In this document: positions 22,293 through 33,406 of the stretch, in pieces | How positions within the stretch are numbered: position 1 is the stretch's first letter | How the letters are laid out: the number at the start of each line of letters is the position of its first letter | Source of the DNA: Drosophila persimilis | Lineage: Eukaryota; Arthropoda; Insecta; Diptera; Drosophilidae | Reading direction: 5' to 3' | DNA: 64,000 bases | NCBI RefSeq assembly: GCF_003286085.1 | Contig: NW_020825552.1 | Coordinates: forward strand, 48,287 to 112,286 | Made by a program: the position numbers and the translations under genes | Notes under the pieces: generated by a model | What the model saw: only the letters and a program-made list of their open reading frames with translations | Told to the model about the DNA's origin: nothing | The model's database searches: none

Positions 22293-22941
22293 TGAACGAA
22301 TCGAATGAATCTGTTGATGTAGATGTTGGTGATTGTCAATATGACAATCGTATGCTGAAAATGTTATGTATGTATGCTACCGGTTCATGTACCAGTAACA
22401 AATGGTCGCCGCAATCGGTACTTGAACAAATTGGGCTTCGGAGATGTAAATACGTCAGAGTTTTCTTTCGTACTGATTTTATTTGGTAAAATGCAAGGTT
22501 TATATACAATTTCTATGAGTATGATTGTTTACTTAGGATCTTAGGTATGTTTAATTAGCTCTGAGTATCATATTGCTAGGGAAATGTGTTATCTCTATTT
22601 AGGACTAATCAATTACTACAAATCCAACAGTGGAATATTCCAAGGGTCATATTTATGACGGTCACAATGGTTATCATGCAGATGGTGTGAGATTTGACCA
22701 CATGCAGGTCATCCAGAATGTGTTTTATGATAGTGCCGTAAATATCTTAATAGTGTATGTACACAAATGCATGCAGCTGTCCGTTGTATATTTATTTAGG
22801 TCAGTAGTGCATGTCACATATTTATATTTAGAGCATATTATCGTTTATTTCTTTAGGTGGCTGGGAAATCTTAACCTATTTATGGTTAGTTATTTGTCTA
22901 GGTCTAATCGTACGATTTTGTACTTTAGTTGAAATCGTACA
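22293..22941 (-). repeat. 5' LTR of the BEL/Pao element
   Basis: It is the partner of 4884-5543. It ends ATCGTACA and is followed by the CATGG target duplication at 22942-22946, after which 412-like integrase coding resumes. Confidence 0.9.
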
Positions 22942-22946
22942 CATGG

Positions 22947-24033
22947 AAAACAAATTACTGCAAGATATGATGTTAGCGATTTGTATACTAATGGAACCCT
23001 TGACTTAGGTCAGTTTTTCCAAAGGCTTGAAACGCAAGCCGGTAAACAAAAAATCAGCCAACTCAAAGTGGCACCGTGGAAAAAAATCTTTGAATACATT
23101 TCAATAGATAATTTTAAAAATATGGGCAATAAAATATTACGAACAATAAGAGTAGCGCTACTCAACCCGGTGACCCTAATTAAAAATGAAAAAGAAAAAG
23201 AAGCAATACTGTCTACATTACATGATGATCCCATACAAGGAGGACATACAGGCATAACAAAAACCTTGGCCAAGGTCAAAAGACATTATTTTTGGAAAGG
23301 TATGACTAAAGAAATAACCAATTACATACGAAAATGTCCAAAATGCCAAAAAGCTAAAGTAACCAAGCACACAATAACTCCATTGACTATTACAGAAACA
23401 CCATACATGGCTTTTGATAGGGTAATAGTGGATACGATCGGTCCACTTCCTAAATCAGAACAAGGAAATGAATATGCTATTTTTGAAAATTGTATTCTAA
23501 AGTACGGTCCAATGAAGACGTTCATTACGGACATGGGAACAGAATATAAAAATTCAATAATTGAAGACTTATGTAAAAATCTAAACATCAAAAACATAAC
23601 TTCTACTGCACATCACCACCAGACTGTAGGAACCGTGGAGCGAAGCCACAGAACATTTAACGAGTTCATACGCTCATACATCTCAGCTGACAAATCAGAT
23701 TGGGATGTATGGCTGCAATACTTCGTATATTGTTTTAATACAACCCCCTCTATGGCACATGATTATTGTCCATATGAGCTAGTTTTCGGTAAGACTTCAA
23801 ACTTACCAGTTCAATTTAATACTATAGATAGAATAGCACCTCTATATAACATAGATGATTACTCTAAAGAGAGTAAATATAGATTAGAAATAGCATATAA
23901 ACGAGCAAGGATTATGCTCGAGGAGCATAAAATTAAAAATAAAATCGGAGAAAGAGATAACGTCATAATCTCCGATAATAAAAACAAAACTCAGAAAGTC
24001 CATAATGATAGGTTAAAGATTTGCAATTATTAA
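22947..24033 (+). pseudogene. pol: 412-like pol, second part: integrase
   Basis: Coding resumes at the codon after the BEL target duplication with ARYDVSDLYTNG. The integrase zinc-binding domain has HDDPIQGGHTGITK and CPKCQKAK. The catalytic core has IVDTIGPLP and FITDMGTEYK, plus VERSHRTFNEF with the Glu. Relative to the family about 30 residues are missing between NEYAI and ENCILKYGP, a core deletion between the two Asp. A second deletion near KIKNKIGERDN removes most of the C-terminal domain. The frame ends at 24033. The product could not be an active integrase. Confidence 0.88.
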
Positions 24034-24280
24034 TCATTTTTAGTATGGCCATACATAAATATAAACCATAAAAATATACTATTCTGCATTTATATTCAAA
24101 TAACTTTTAAATTTTATCAATATTAATTAAAGTTCAATATTCTAATAATTGACTAAAAAGAAAAAAAAATATATATATATAAATTGTCTTTTTAAGAATA
24201 CATAACTCGTATACATATATAGTAAAAGCTAAAAACAAAATAACTTCATTAGATTACGTTATTTTTCAAAAGGAGGGAGA
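24034..24280 (+). other. 412-like 3' UTR with polypurine tract
   Basis: This AT-rich non-coding stretch has an ATATAT run near 24170. It ends in AAAAGGAGGGAGA (24268-24280), the polypurine tract directly before the 3' LTR. Confidence 0.8.
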
Positions 24281-24765
24281 TGTAGTATGCTCATATTAAA
24301 GTAAAGTAAAGTATTCATTATTTCGAATACCCACTGTACCGACGGTACTTAAAGAATACACACTGTAACACTTTGTTTCAGTGTTTACGTAACAATAAAG
24401 TCCCAGACATTCTGGGTGATCGTATTACGATTCACTCAAGAATGCCTCGAGCGACCCAAGTGCAGCGTCAGCATGTTCCCATGACTTGACGGCACTAATA
24501 TACATGCATACACACATATATCTTCCCTCGCGCTCTCGCTGCCAACAGCGCTGAGCATATTCACACATATACATACTAACATATAAGAGATAAGAACACA
24601 TAGTTCTGCCGCTCCGCTGCCGGCGTCACTGGCAGCGCAGCTCCGCGGCTTTGGGCTTACAAAAGCCCAAAACACAATTGTAAAATTCAGAACATAAAAC
24701 ACAATAAAACAGATCGGAGGGTTGAGCCCCAACGATCCAACAAAAGGATTGAACATCGTTTAACA
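24281..24765 (+). repeat. 412-like 3' LTR
   Basis: It starts TGTAGTATGC directly after the purine tract and ends TTTAACA, giving TG...CA over 485 bp. An AATAAA at 24393-24398 could serve as the poly(A) signal. No partner LTR is in the window. Confidence 0.75.
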
Positions 24766-25396
24766 GCACATTGATTAGTTATTTCCCCGACGATGACTGA
24801 TGTCCGGTGTCTTGAATGGAATTAACTTTTGTTGAATTCTCCGACGGTGTCGCGGATGACGTTTGTCTTGAACAGAACTGATTTGCCTTCCCAAATGTAG
24901 ACTATTTATATCATGATGCTCGGCTTGGGATTCGGATTTGGATTCGGAGGCGTTGGCTTCGACTTCGGCTTCGGAGATGGAGTACGTGACTCGATCGATA
25001 TGTGGGAAAGGCGGCTTTTGATGAAAGACTTCCGCTGCGTATGATCGGTGTTGCATTACTTGGGGGTGGCTGAGAATAGGGCCTCTGATTGGTCAGCTAC
25101 GATGGCGTGGTTCTTGAGAATCGATTAGTAATTGATCTCTGAAGAGTGGCGTGATTCTAGTGCGGCTGGATTTTAGTGCGGCTGGATTCTAATGCGGCAT
25201 CTATTGTTTTATGTTCCACTTCTAGCTTAGGGTGTTTGTTTACATTGCCTGCAATCGGTTACGCGTGGTCCATTTCGAGAGTGAGATTGTTTATGGGGTT
25301 TCGGAGCTGAGAGTGTCGGATTGTTTATAGTATTGTGGGTGCAGGGTAATAGACATAGACAAGGGTATGCGGAGCATGGACTATAGATATGTCACT
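24766..25396 (-). repeat. 17.6-like LTR fragment
   Basis: It matches the 17.6-like LTR at 45129-45779, lacking the terminal ~90 bp at the left and one copy of a 22-bp internal duplication. Its minus-strand start AGTGACATAT (at 25396) is that of 17.6/297-type LTRs. No internal coding sequence follows, so it is a truncated or solo LTR. It abuts an (AT)n run at 25397-25420. Confidence 0.75.
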
Positions 25397-26998
25397 ATAT
25401 ATATATATATATATATATATTTAGCCAACGAACAGTTCTGGCATCTACGCCATACCTCTCGAGTTGAGTTTCAATTAAGACCGAGAATCAGGAGATTTAC
25501 CCAGGAAAGCAGTGTAAAGAAAAACCTAGCTGGTATGTCCGTCATTAGTTTGGAAAGTGTTCGTGGTAATATATATATATAAGAATTTGTGTTATAGGAC
25601 GGCGGCCCGTAGCCACGGTACTGCTCGTGCGACCGTCAGTTACATAGGAGTGCATATACGGTGTGGTCTACGAGAGTTGTGGGGCGGATCGAAAAGACAA
25701 GTAGTGAACCCGCGGGAAAACACCGAACAGCGAGACCTGCAGCTTGGCGTTGTCTGTCGAAATCCTCAACAACCGTGTGGATGCACGGCGAAAGCCAAGA
25801 GTCGCCTCCGGAACTTTATTTTTGGCGTCATTGATGTCACCCATTATCGAGCCTCCAATGAAAGTGTAGTCCGTAGACCGACGTCGAATCGGATCGGCAA
25901 CCTGAAGTCAAGCTAAGGAGCTAATGTACCCCATCGTCAACTGATTTAGCTGCGCCAGCGACACCCAATAATGAACTCGAATTGATTGCATAATTGTTGG
26001 ATTCTTCCGGAGGTGCAGTCCTACTCAGCCTGGCTGACATGTCTCTCGACCACGTCAATAGAGGATCGTAGTTACTCGTTGATGTAACACACGCCCCTTT
26101 TTCCTCTAGATTTCATGTGCCAGGCTAAAACCCATTCTCTTTCGTCACACGATGTATACAGTTTTATAGTTAGTTATGTAACCCAGCCAACATAATGGTT
26201 TTTGGAATCTAATGGGTATGAGAGCAACATTAATTTTTCTTGAGATTACAAAGCAGTACACTCTAGTACGCTCACGTGCATATACACTCGTATTAAATAT
26301 ATTTTCTTTTCCTTAGAAGTATACACCAACGTCATCATTGAGCTCAACGATCACGGATGGAATAAACGGTGCTAGCCTACCAAAAGCGCTGTGAGTTTGT
26401 AAATAAGAACAAGTACATATATGCACTGAGCTGGGAAGTAACCTGCGTGTTACATATATTTTTCTATTGATATCACCTTTATATATCCGTAACCATAATG
26501 TATTGGTACCTCTCACCCCTTTAGAATCTGTTACCCATATATGATGGTCATTTTTAAATCTTTATTTTTCCTAATATTTCTTCTCAATTCTTTACACATA
26601 TATTAAGCTATCGAGACACAGCAAAAAAATGAATTTAATTATAAGTTAAGAAAACCCCCTCCAAGAATTTAATTAGATGATTAGGGATTTAATGAAATAT
26701 ATATATATAATGATATTGATTTTGAAGTACAACCATAATATGTTCTAAATTCAGGAGTCCGTACTCAGAAAGGCATGATCGAAGTGGTGGGATGATAACT
26801 GTTTTACGTTATTAAAGGGTCTGTACGGTCAGGTTACCTGTATAGCATAGGTTGGGAGGGTAGTTTCTCGTCATTTGAGTAGAGTAATTGATAAGTATGT
26901 CCACACTTTCCACAACCAACTTGTTAGTTCCATAACCAATTCCTTGCTCCGGTTAAACCTGGATTCTTTTGTTAGTTTTATGTTTGGTTCTTCTTTTT
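25397..26998. other. Unassigned 1.6-kb stretch
   Basis: I see no recognisable domain, LTR or DINE-1 here. The longest frame (25557-25916, 119 codons) is basic with no family signature. Short AT microsatellites lie at 25397-25420, 25568-25580 and 26698-26709. It could be a decayed LTR/leader or intergenic sequence. Confidence 0.4.
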
Positions 26999-28109
26999 TA
27001 TACCCGACACTCAAAATGAGTATTGGGGTATATTAGATTTGTGGTAAAAGTGTATGTGTGTAACGTCCAGAAGGAATCGTTTCCGACCTTATAAAGTATA
27101 TATATTCTTGATCAGCATCAATAGCCGAGTCGATTGAGCCCTGTCTGTCTGTCCGTCCGTCCGTCTGTCCGTCTGTCCGTCCCCTTCAGCGCCTAATGCT
27201 CAAAGACTATAAGAGCTAGAGCAACGATGTTTTGGATCCAGACTTCTGTGATATGTCACTGCTACAAAAATATTTCAAAACTTTGCCCCGCCCACTTCCG
27301 CCCCCACAAAGGGCGAAAATCTGTGGCATCCACAATTTTAAAGATACGAGAAAACCAAAAACGCAGAATCGTAGAGAATGACCATATCTTTTAGACTGCG
27401 GAATCTGAATTGGATCGTATTATTATTATAGCCAGCATCAAGAAAACAATTTCATTTTTTCTCGCCCTGTCTCTCTCTAACACACACGTAGCATAGGCGG
27501 CTTTGCTTAGAGTAAAACATTAGCGCCTAGGTCTCAGAGACTATAAAAGCTAGTGCAACCAAATTTGGTATCCACACTCCTAATATATCGGACCGAGACG
27601 AGTTTGTTTCAAAATTTCGCCACACCCCCTTCCGCCCCCGCAAAGGATGCAAATCTGGGGATATTCACAAATCTCAGAGACTATTAAAGCTAGAGTAACC
27701 AAATTTAGTATCCGCACTCCTGTTAGATCTCACTATAAAACGTATATCTCAAAATTTCGCCCCACCCCCTTCCGCCCCCACAAAGGACGAAAATCTGTTG
27801 CATCCACAATATTGCAGATTTGAGAAAACTAAAAACGCAGAATCATAGATAATGACCATATCTATCAGATTACTGAATCTGGATCAGATCAGATCATTTT
27901 TATAGCCAAAAGGAACAAATCAATTTGCAGTGGCTACGCAGCGCCCGACGTCACGCTCAGACTGATTTTCTGTCTCTCTCGCACGCACTCTTTGTCGTGT
28001 CGTTTAATATTAGACGCCGCCTGCTGGAGGAGAGCCATACTGACTTAGTATCGGGTATAACCGTAGAGTTGCGGTCTCCGAAGCAACTCACAACGTTCCC
28101 CCTCGTTTT
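26999..28109 (+). repeat. DINE-1/ISY-like Helitron (copy 3)
   Basis: Full-length copy from TATACCCGACACTC to CCCCCTCGTT. Its head (to about 27180) differs from copies at 29650 and 32285, whereas the body is near identical to 29815-30744. A GA-rich motif (TTAGAGAGAGACAGGGCGAG on the minus strand) lies at 27461-27480. Confidence 0.85.
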
Positions 28110-28968
28110 AATTTTTAAATGTGCACCTAAAACATTATGCGAGTGTGTGTCAGTATATGATAGGAGAGAGTAGAACGAACCCCGACAATCCGGCGAGCTT
28201 AGTCAGAGCATAGCTAGAGGTGCACACGAAATCTCTTCATACTAGTATGGGTAAACGACAGCTATCCCACACCTGGACGCTACATAATTGGCGCCCAACG
28301 TGGGGCCCGAAGGGACATGATCTCTCGTAAAGTTGGTACTTAACTTTAGTACCAGAGGAATGTCATTCTGGGGCTAGGCTCCACCATAGCTCTATATTCC
28401 ATCCAAAACAATAATTCTCTGGTAATGCCATACTGATAGATCTCTCCGGGTGGGAGTACGACAGCTGTTGCCTACGGAATCTACGACTAATTTTCATGGT
28501 TGGAAAAGTCGACCTATGTATAATCTGTTGTCTCGTACGCCGGATGGACTAGCTTATATAGGTAGTTACAATATGCTAATATCACGATATAGGACTCCAC
28601 CAACGAGATAACTAACTATTCAAAAGACGGATACCCCGACTCAAAGTTATATTCATTAAATTATCTCGAGCTTGTGTTAGGAAAAAGTCACAGAGTTTAG
28701 GAATCACGATCGTCTATTTATGATAAGTAGAGACTGTCCATTATCCGGACTTATACCTTCGAAACTGGTAATAGAACTGGCCAACATAACCAACTTAATT
28801 ACTCAACTATTCAAATGGAAACGTACAGTTAGTAGTAGACCACCTAGATCATGCCTGAAGAGGGCGAACATATTAATTATTTACCGACGGAAATAAGAAA
28901 AATTTCATATTCGTTAACTCATATTTGCATATTAGTTTCATAATTTTATTTTCATTATTATACCCGAT
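28110..28968 (+). other. Gypsy-type LTR end, primer site and leader
   Basis: About 180 bp of LTR 3' end run to GACGCTACATAAT, followed by the tRNA-Lys primer site (28289-28306) and about 660 bp of leader with no gag. Both flanks are DINE-1 insertions, so U3 and the coding part are absent. It does not match the other LTRs in the window by eye. Confidence 0.7.
28289..28306 (+). other. tRNA-Lys primer binding site
   Basis: TGGCGCCCAACGTGGGGC is the same 18-base site as in the element at 6727-11898, here on the plus strand and directly after an LTR end. Its duplicate is at 30924-30941. Confidence 0.85.
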
Positions 28969-29602
28969 ACTCAAAATGAGTATTGGGGTATATTAGATTT
29001 GTGGTGAAAGTGGATGTGTGTAACGTTCAGAAGGAATCGTTTCCGACCCCATAAAGTATATATATTCTTGATGAGCATCAATAGCCGAGTCGATTGAGCC
29101 ATGTCTGTCTGTCCGTCTGTCCGTCCGTCCGTCTGTCCGTCTGTCCGTCCCCTTCAGCGCCTAATGCTCAAAGACTATAAGAGCTACAGCAACGATGTTT
29201 TGGATCCAGACTTCTGTGATATGTCACTGCTCCAAAAATATTTCAAAACTTTGCCCCGCCCACTTCCGCCCCCACAAAGGGCGAAAATCTGTGGCATCCA
29301 CAATTTCGACGATACGAGAAAACTAAAAACGCAGAATCATAGATAATGACCATATCTATCAGATTGCTGAATCTGGATCAGATCAGATAATTTTTATAGC
29401 CAAAAGGAACAAATCAATTTGCAGTGGCTACGCAGCGCCCGACGTCACGCTCAGACTGATTTTCTGTCTCTCTCGCACGCACTCTTTGTCGTGTCGTTAA
29501 ATATTAGCGGCGTCTGCCGGAGGAGAGCCATACTGACTTAGTATCGGGTATAACCGTAGAGTTGCGGTGTCCGCAGCAACTCACAACGTTCCCCCTCGTT
29601 TT
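28969..29602 (+). repeat. Short DINE-1 (internally deleted)
   Basis: It has the usual head, GTCY array and 3' hairpin end, but the central subrepeats are missing: the first ACGAGAAAACTAAAAACGCAG joins directly to the last block. Length is ~634 bp against ~1.1 kb. Confidence 0.85.
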
Positions 29603-29621
29603 CATTATAATTATTATTTTT

Positions 29622-29648
29622 TATACCCGATACTCAAAATGAGTATTG
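29622..29648 (+). repeat. Extra 27-bp DINE-1 head
   Basis: The 5' terminus TATACCCGATACTC...GAGTATTG is present twice in a row, followed at 29650 by a complete copy. It looks like a staggered or aborted terminus. The same arrangement is at 32257-32283. Confidence 0.85.
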
Positions 29649-29649
29649 T

Positions 29650-30744
29650 TATACCCGATACTCAAAATGAGTATTGGGGTATATTAGATTTGTGGTAAAA
29701 GTGGATGTGTGTAACGTCCAGAAGGAATCGTTTCCGACCCCATAAAGTATATATATTCTTGATCAGCATCAATAGCCGAGACGATTGAGCCATGTCTGTC
29801 TGTCCGTCTGTCCGTCCCCTTCAGCGCCTAATGCTCAAAGACTATAAGAGCTAGAGCAACGATGTTTTGGATCCAGACTTCTGTGATATGTCACTGCTAC
29901 AAAAATATTTCAAAACTTTGCCCCGCCCACTTCCGCCCCCACAAAGGGCGAAAATCTGTGGCATCCACAATTTTAAAGATACGAGAAAACCAAAAACGCA
30001 GAATCGTAGAGAATGACCATATCTTTTAGACTGCGGAATCTGAATTGGATCGTATTATTATTATAGCCAGCATCAAGAAAACAATTTCATTTTTTCTCGC
30101 CCTGTCTCTCTCTAACACACACGTAGCATAGGCGGCTTTGCTTAGAGTAAAACATTAGCGCCTAGGTCTCAGAGACTATAAAAGCTAGTGCAACCAAATT
30201 TGGTATCCACACTCCTAATATATCGGACCGAGACGAGTTTGTTTCAAAATTTCGCCACACCCCCTTCCGCCCCCGCAAAGGATGCAAATCTGGGGATATT
30301 CACAAATCTCAGAGACTATTAAAGCTAGAGTAACCAAATTTAGTATCCGCACTCCTGTTAGATCTCACTATAAAACGTATATCTCAAAATTTCGCCCCAC
30401 CCCCTTCCGCCCCCACAAAGGACGAAAATCTGTTGCATCCACAATATTGCAGATTTGAGAAAACTAAAAACGCAGAATCATAGATAATGACCATATCTAT
30501 CAGATTACTGAATCTGGATCAGATCAGATCATTTTTATAGCCAAAAGGAACAAATCAATTTGCAGTGGCTACGCAGCGCCCGACGTCACGCTCAGACTGA
30601 TTTTCTGTCTCTCTCGCACGCACTCTTTGTCGTGTCGTTTAATATTAGACGCCGCCTGCTGGAGGAGAGCCATACTGACTTAGTATCGGGTATAACCGTA
30701 GAGTTGCGGTCTCCGAAGCAACTCACAACGTTCCCCCTCGTTTT
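29650..30744 (+). repeat. DINE-1/ISY-like Helitron (copy 5)
   Basis: Full-length copy whose GTCY array is shorter than that of copy 3. The head matches 32285 and the body matches copy 3, as expected for a crossover product. Confidence 0.85.
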
Positions 30745-31603
30745 AATTTTTAAATGTGCACCTAAAACATTATGCGAGTGTGTGTCAGTATATGATAGGA
30801 GAGAGTAGAACGAACCCCGACAATCCGGCGAGCTTAGTCAGAGCATAGCTAGAGGTGCACACGAAATCTCTTCATACTAGTATGGGTAAACGACAGCTAT
30901 CCCACACCTGGACGCTACATAATTGGCGCCCAACGTGGGGCCCGAAGGGACATGATCTCTCGTAAAGTTGGTACTTAACTTTAGTACCAGAGGAATGTCA
31001 TTCTGGGGCTAGGCTCCACCATAGCTCTATATTCCATCCAAAACAATAATTCTCTGGTAATGCCATACTGATAGATCTCTCCGGGTGGGAGTACGACAGC
31101 TGTTGCCTACGGAATCTACGACTAATTTTCATGGTTGGAAAAGTCGACCTATGTATAATCTGTTGTCTCGTACGCCGGATGGACTAGCTTATATAGGTAG
31201 TTACAATATGCTAATATCACGATATAGGACTCCACCAACGAGATAACTAACTATTCAAAAGACGGATACCCCGACTCAAAGTTATATTCATTAAATTATC
31301 TCGAGCTTGTGTTAGGAAAAAGTCACAGAGTTTAGGAATCACGATCGTCTATTTATGATAAGTAGAGACTGTCCATTATCCGGACTTATACCTTCGAAAC
31401 TGGTAATAGAACTGGCCAACATAACCAACTTAATTACTCAACTATTCAAATGTAAACGTACAGTTAGTAGTAGACCACCTAGATCATGCCTGGAGAGGGC
31501 GAACATATTAATTATTTACCGACGGAAATAAGAAAAATTTCATATTCGTTAACTCATATTTGCATATTAGTTTCATAATTTTATTTTCATTATTATACCC
31601 GAT
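30745..31603 (+). other. Gypsy-type LTR end, primer site and leader (duplicate)
   Basis: Second copy of 28110-28968 with the tRNA-Lys site at 30924-30941. No gag follows. Confidence 0.7.
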
Positions 31604-32237
31604 ACTCAAAATGAGTATTGGGGTATATTAGATTTGTGGTGAAAGTGGATGTGTGTAACGTCCAGAAGGAATCGTTTCCGACCCCATAAAGTATATATAT
31701 TCTTGATGAGCATCAATAGCCGAGTCGATTGAGCCATGTCTGTCTGTCCGTCTGTCCGTCCGTCCGTCTGTCCGTCTGTCCGTCCCCTTCAGCGCCTAAT
31801 GCTCAAAGACTATAAGAGCTACAGCAACGATGTTTTGGATCCAGACTTCTGTGATATGTCACTGCTCCAAAAATATTTCAAAACTTTGCCCCGCCCACTT
31901 CCGCCCCCACAAAGGGCGAAAATCTGTGGCATCCACAATTTCGACGATACGAGAAAACTAAAAACGCAGAATCATAGATAATGACCATATCTATCAGATT
32001 GCTGAATCTGGATCAGATCAGATAATTTTTATAGCCAAAAGGAACAAATCAATTTGCAGTGGCTACGCAGCGCCCGACGTCACGCTCAGACTGATTTTCT
32101 GTCTCTCTCGCACGCACTCTTTGTCGTGTCGTTAAATATTAGCGGCGTCTGCCGGAGGAGAGCCATACTGACTTAGTATCGGGTATAACCGTAGAGTTGC
32201 GGTGTCCGCAGCAACTCACAACGTTCCCCCTCGTTTT
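31604..32237 (+). repeat. Short DINE-1 (duplicate)
   Basis: Duplicate of 28969-29602 with the same internal deletion, at offset 2,635. Confidence 0.85.
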
Positions 32238-32256
32238 CATTATAATTATTATTTTT

Positions 32257-32283
32257 TATACCCGATACTCAAAATGAGTATTG
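32257..32283 (+). repeat. Extra 27-bp DINE-1 head (duplicate)
   Basis: Duplicate of 29622-29648, directly before the copy at 32285. Confidence 0.85.
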
Positions 32284-32284
32284 T

Positions 32285-33374
32285 TATACCCGATACTCAA
32301 AATGAGTATTGGGGTATATTAGATTTGTGGTAAAAGTGGATGTGTGTAACGTCCAGAAGGAATCGTTTCCGACCCCATAAAGTATATATATTCTTGATCA
32401 GCATCAATAGCCGAGACGATTGAGCCATGTCTGTCTGTCCGTCTGTCCGTCCCCTTCAGCGCCTAGTGCTCAAAGACTATAAGAGCTAGAGCAACGATGT
32501 TTTGGATCCAGACTTCTGTGATATGTCACTGCTACAAAAATATTTCAAAACTTTGCCCCGCCCATTTCCGCCCCCACAAAGGGCGAAAATCTGTGGCATC
32601 CACAATTTTAAAGATACGAGAAAACTAAAAACGCAGAATCGTAGAGAATGACCATATCTTTTAGACTGCAGAATCTGAATTGGATCGTATTATTATAGCC
32701 AGCATCAAGAAAACAATTTCATTTTTTCTCGCCCTGTCTCTCTCTAACACACACGTAGCATAGGCGGCTTTGCTTAGAGTAAAACATTAGCGCCTAGATC
32801 TCAGAGACTATAAAAGCTAGAGCAACCAAATTTGGTATCCACACTCCTAATATATCAGACCGAGACGAGTTTGTTTCAAAATTTCGACACACCCCCTTCC
32901 GCCCCCGCAAAGGATGCAAATCTGGGGATATTCACAAATCTCAGAGAGTATTAAGGCTAGAGTAACCAAATTTAGTGTCCGTACTCCTTTTAGATCTCAC
33001 TATAAAACGTATATCTCAAAATTTCGCCCCACCCCCTTCCGCCCACACAAAGGACGAAAATCTATTGCATCAACAATATTGCAGATTCGGGAAAACTAAA
33101 AACGCAGAATCATAGATAATGACCATATCTATCAGCTTGCTGAATCTGGATCAGATCGGATAACTTTTGTAACCAAAAGCAAGAAATCAATTTGCAGTGG
33201 CTACGCAGCGCCCGACGTCACGCTCAGACTGATTTTCTGTCTCCCTCGCACGCACTCTTTGTGGTGTCGCTTAATATTAGCGGCGTCTGCCGGAGAAGAG
33301 CCATACTGACTTAGTATCGGGTATAACTGTAGAGTTGCGGTGTCCGCAGCAACTCACAACGTTCCCCCTCGTTT
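32285..33374 (+). repeat. DINE-1/ISY-like Helitron abutting E gag
   Basis: Full-length copy ending CCCCCTCGTTTT about 33 bp before the E gag ATG. The same DINE-1/E junction appears inverted at 62756. The body carries several private differences from the tandem copies (for example near 32466 and 32566). Confidence 0.85.
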
Positions 33375-33406
33375 TATTTATTATTATTAAGAAATTCATA
33401 CAAATC

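Larger units (their letters stand above)
4884..22941 (-). mobile_element. BEL/Pao LTR retrotransposon inserted in the 412-like pol
   Basis: Two ~650-bp direct repeats beginning TGAACGAATC and ending ATCGTACA lie at 4884-5543 and 22293-22941. They are bounded by the 5-bp target duplication CATGG (4879-4883 and 22942-22946). On the minus strand the order is LTR, leader, gag, protease, RT, RNase H, integrase, LTR. Three later insertions interrupt it: a DINE-1 in gag, a LINE in integrase, and a gypsy-type element within that LINE. LTR differences seen by eye are three or so substitutions plus an 11-bp indel. Confidence 0.9.
169..24765 (+). mobile_element. 412-like LTR retrotransposon, interrupted by a BEL/Pao nest
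   Basis: The order is leader ORFs, gag, protease, RT, RNase H, insertion at 4884-22941, integrase, polypurine tract and 3' LTR. The RT/RNase H and integrase halves rejoin exactly at the CATGG target duplication, and the codons run on through His-Gly into the integrase region. Family assignment rests on recognising the 412/mdg1-group Pol and the LTR start TGTAGTATG. The element is dead. It lacks a visible 5' LTR and its pol carries two stops, a frameshift, a large insertion and integrase deletions. It is the oldest layer of the nest. Confidence 0.85.
27180..29815 (+). repeat. Tandem segmental duplication, unit 1 (2,635 bp)
   Basis: The segment repeats at 29815-32450 with a constant offset of 2,635 bp. 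By eye only about three substitutions separate the units (near 28815, 28857 and 29026). It contains the body of one DINE-1, a gypsy-type LTR/leader, a short DINE-1 and the head of the next DINE-1. The crossover falls in or just after the GTCY array. Confidence 0.9.
29815..32450 (+). repeat. Tandem segmental duplication, unit 2 (2,635 bp)
   Basis: Duplicate of 27180-29815. The sequence after about 32450 (third DINE-1 body) diverges more, marking the end of the duplicated tract. Confidence 0.9.

Noticed and set aside
25557-25916. 119-codon basic frame as a possible host gene
   Set aside because: The open frame begins in an AT microsatellite region, no motif or splice context is convincing, and the composition is low-information.
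27925-28173. 82-codon frame repeated at 30560-30808
   Set aside because: It spans the DINE-1 3' end and flanking LTR in a duplicated unit; no protein signature.
29101-29152. Short regular repeats resembling a CRISPR-like array
   Set aside because: GTCT/GTCC tetranucleotide microsatellite without spacers, in a eukaryotic repeat.
29101-29346. 81-codon frame with SVCPSVRPSV repeats
   Set aside because: It is a translation of the DINE-1 GTCY microsatellite.
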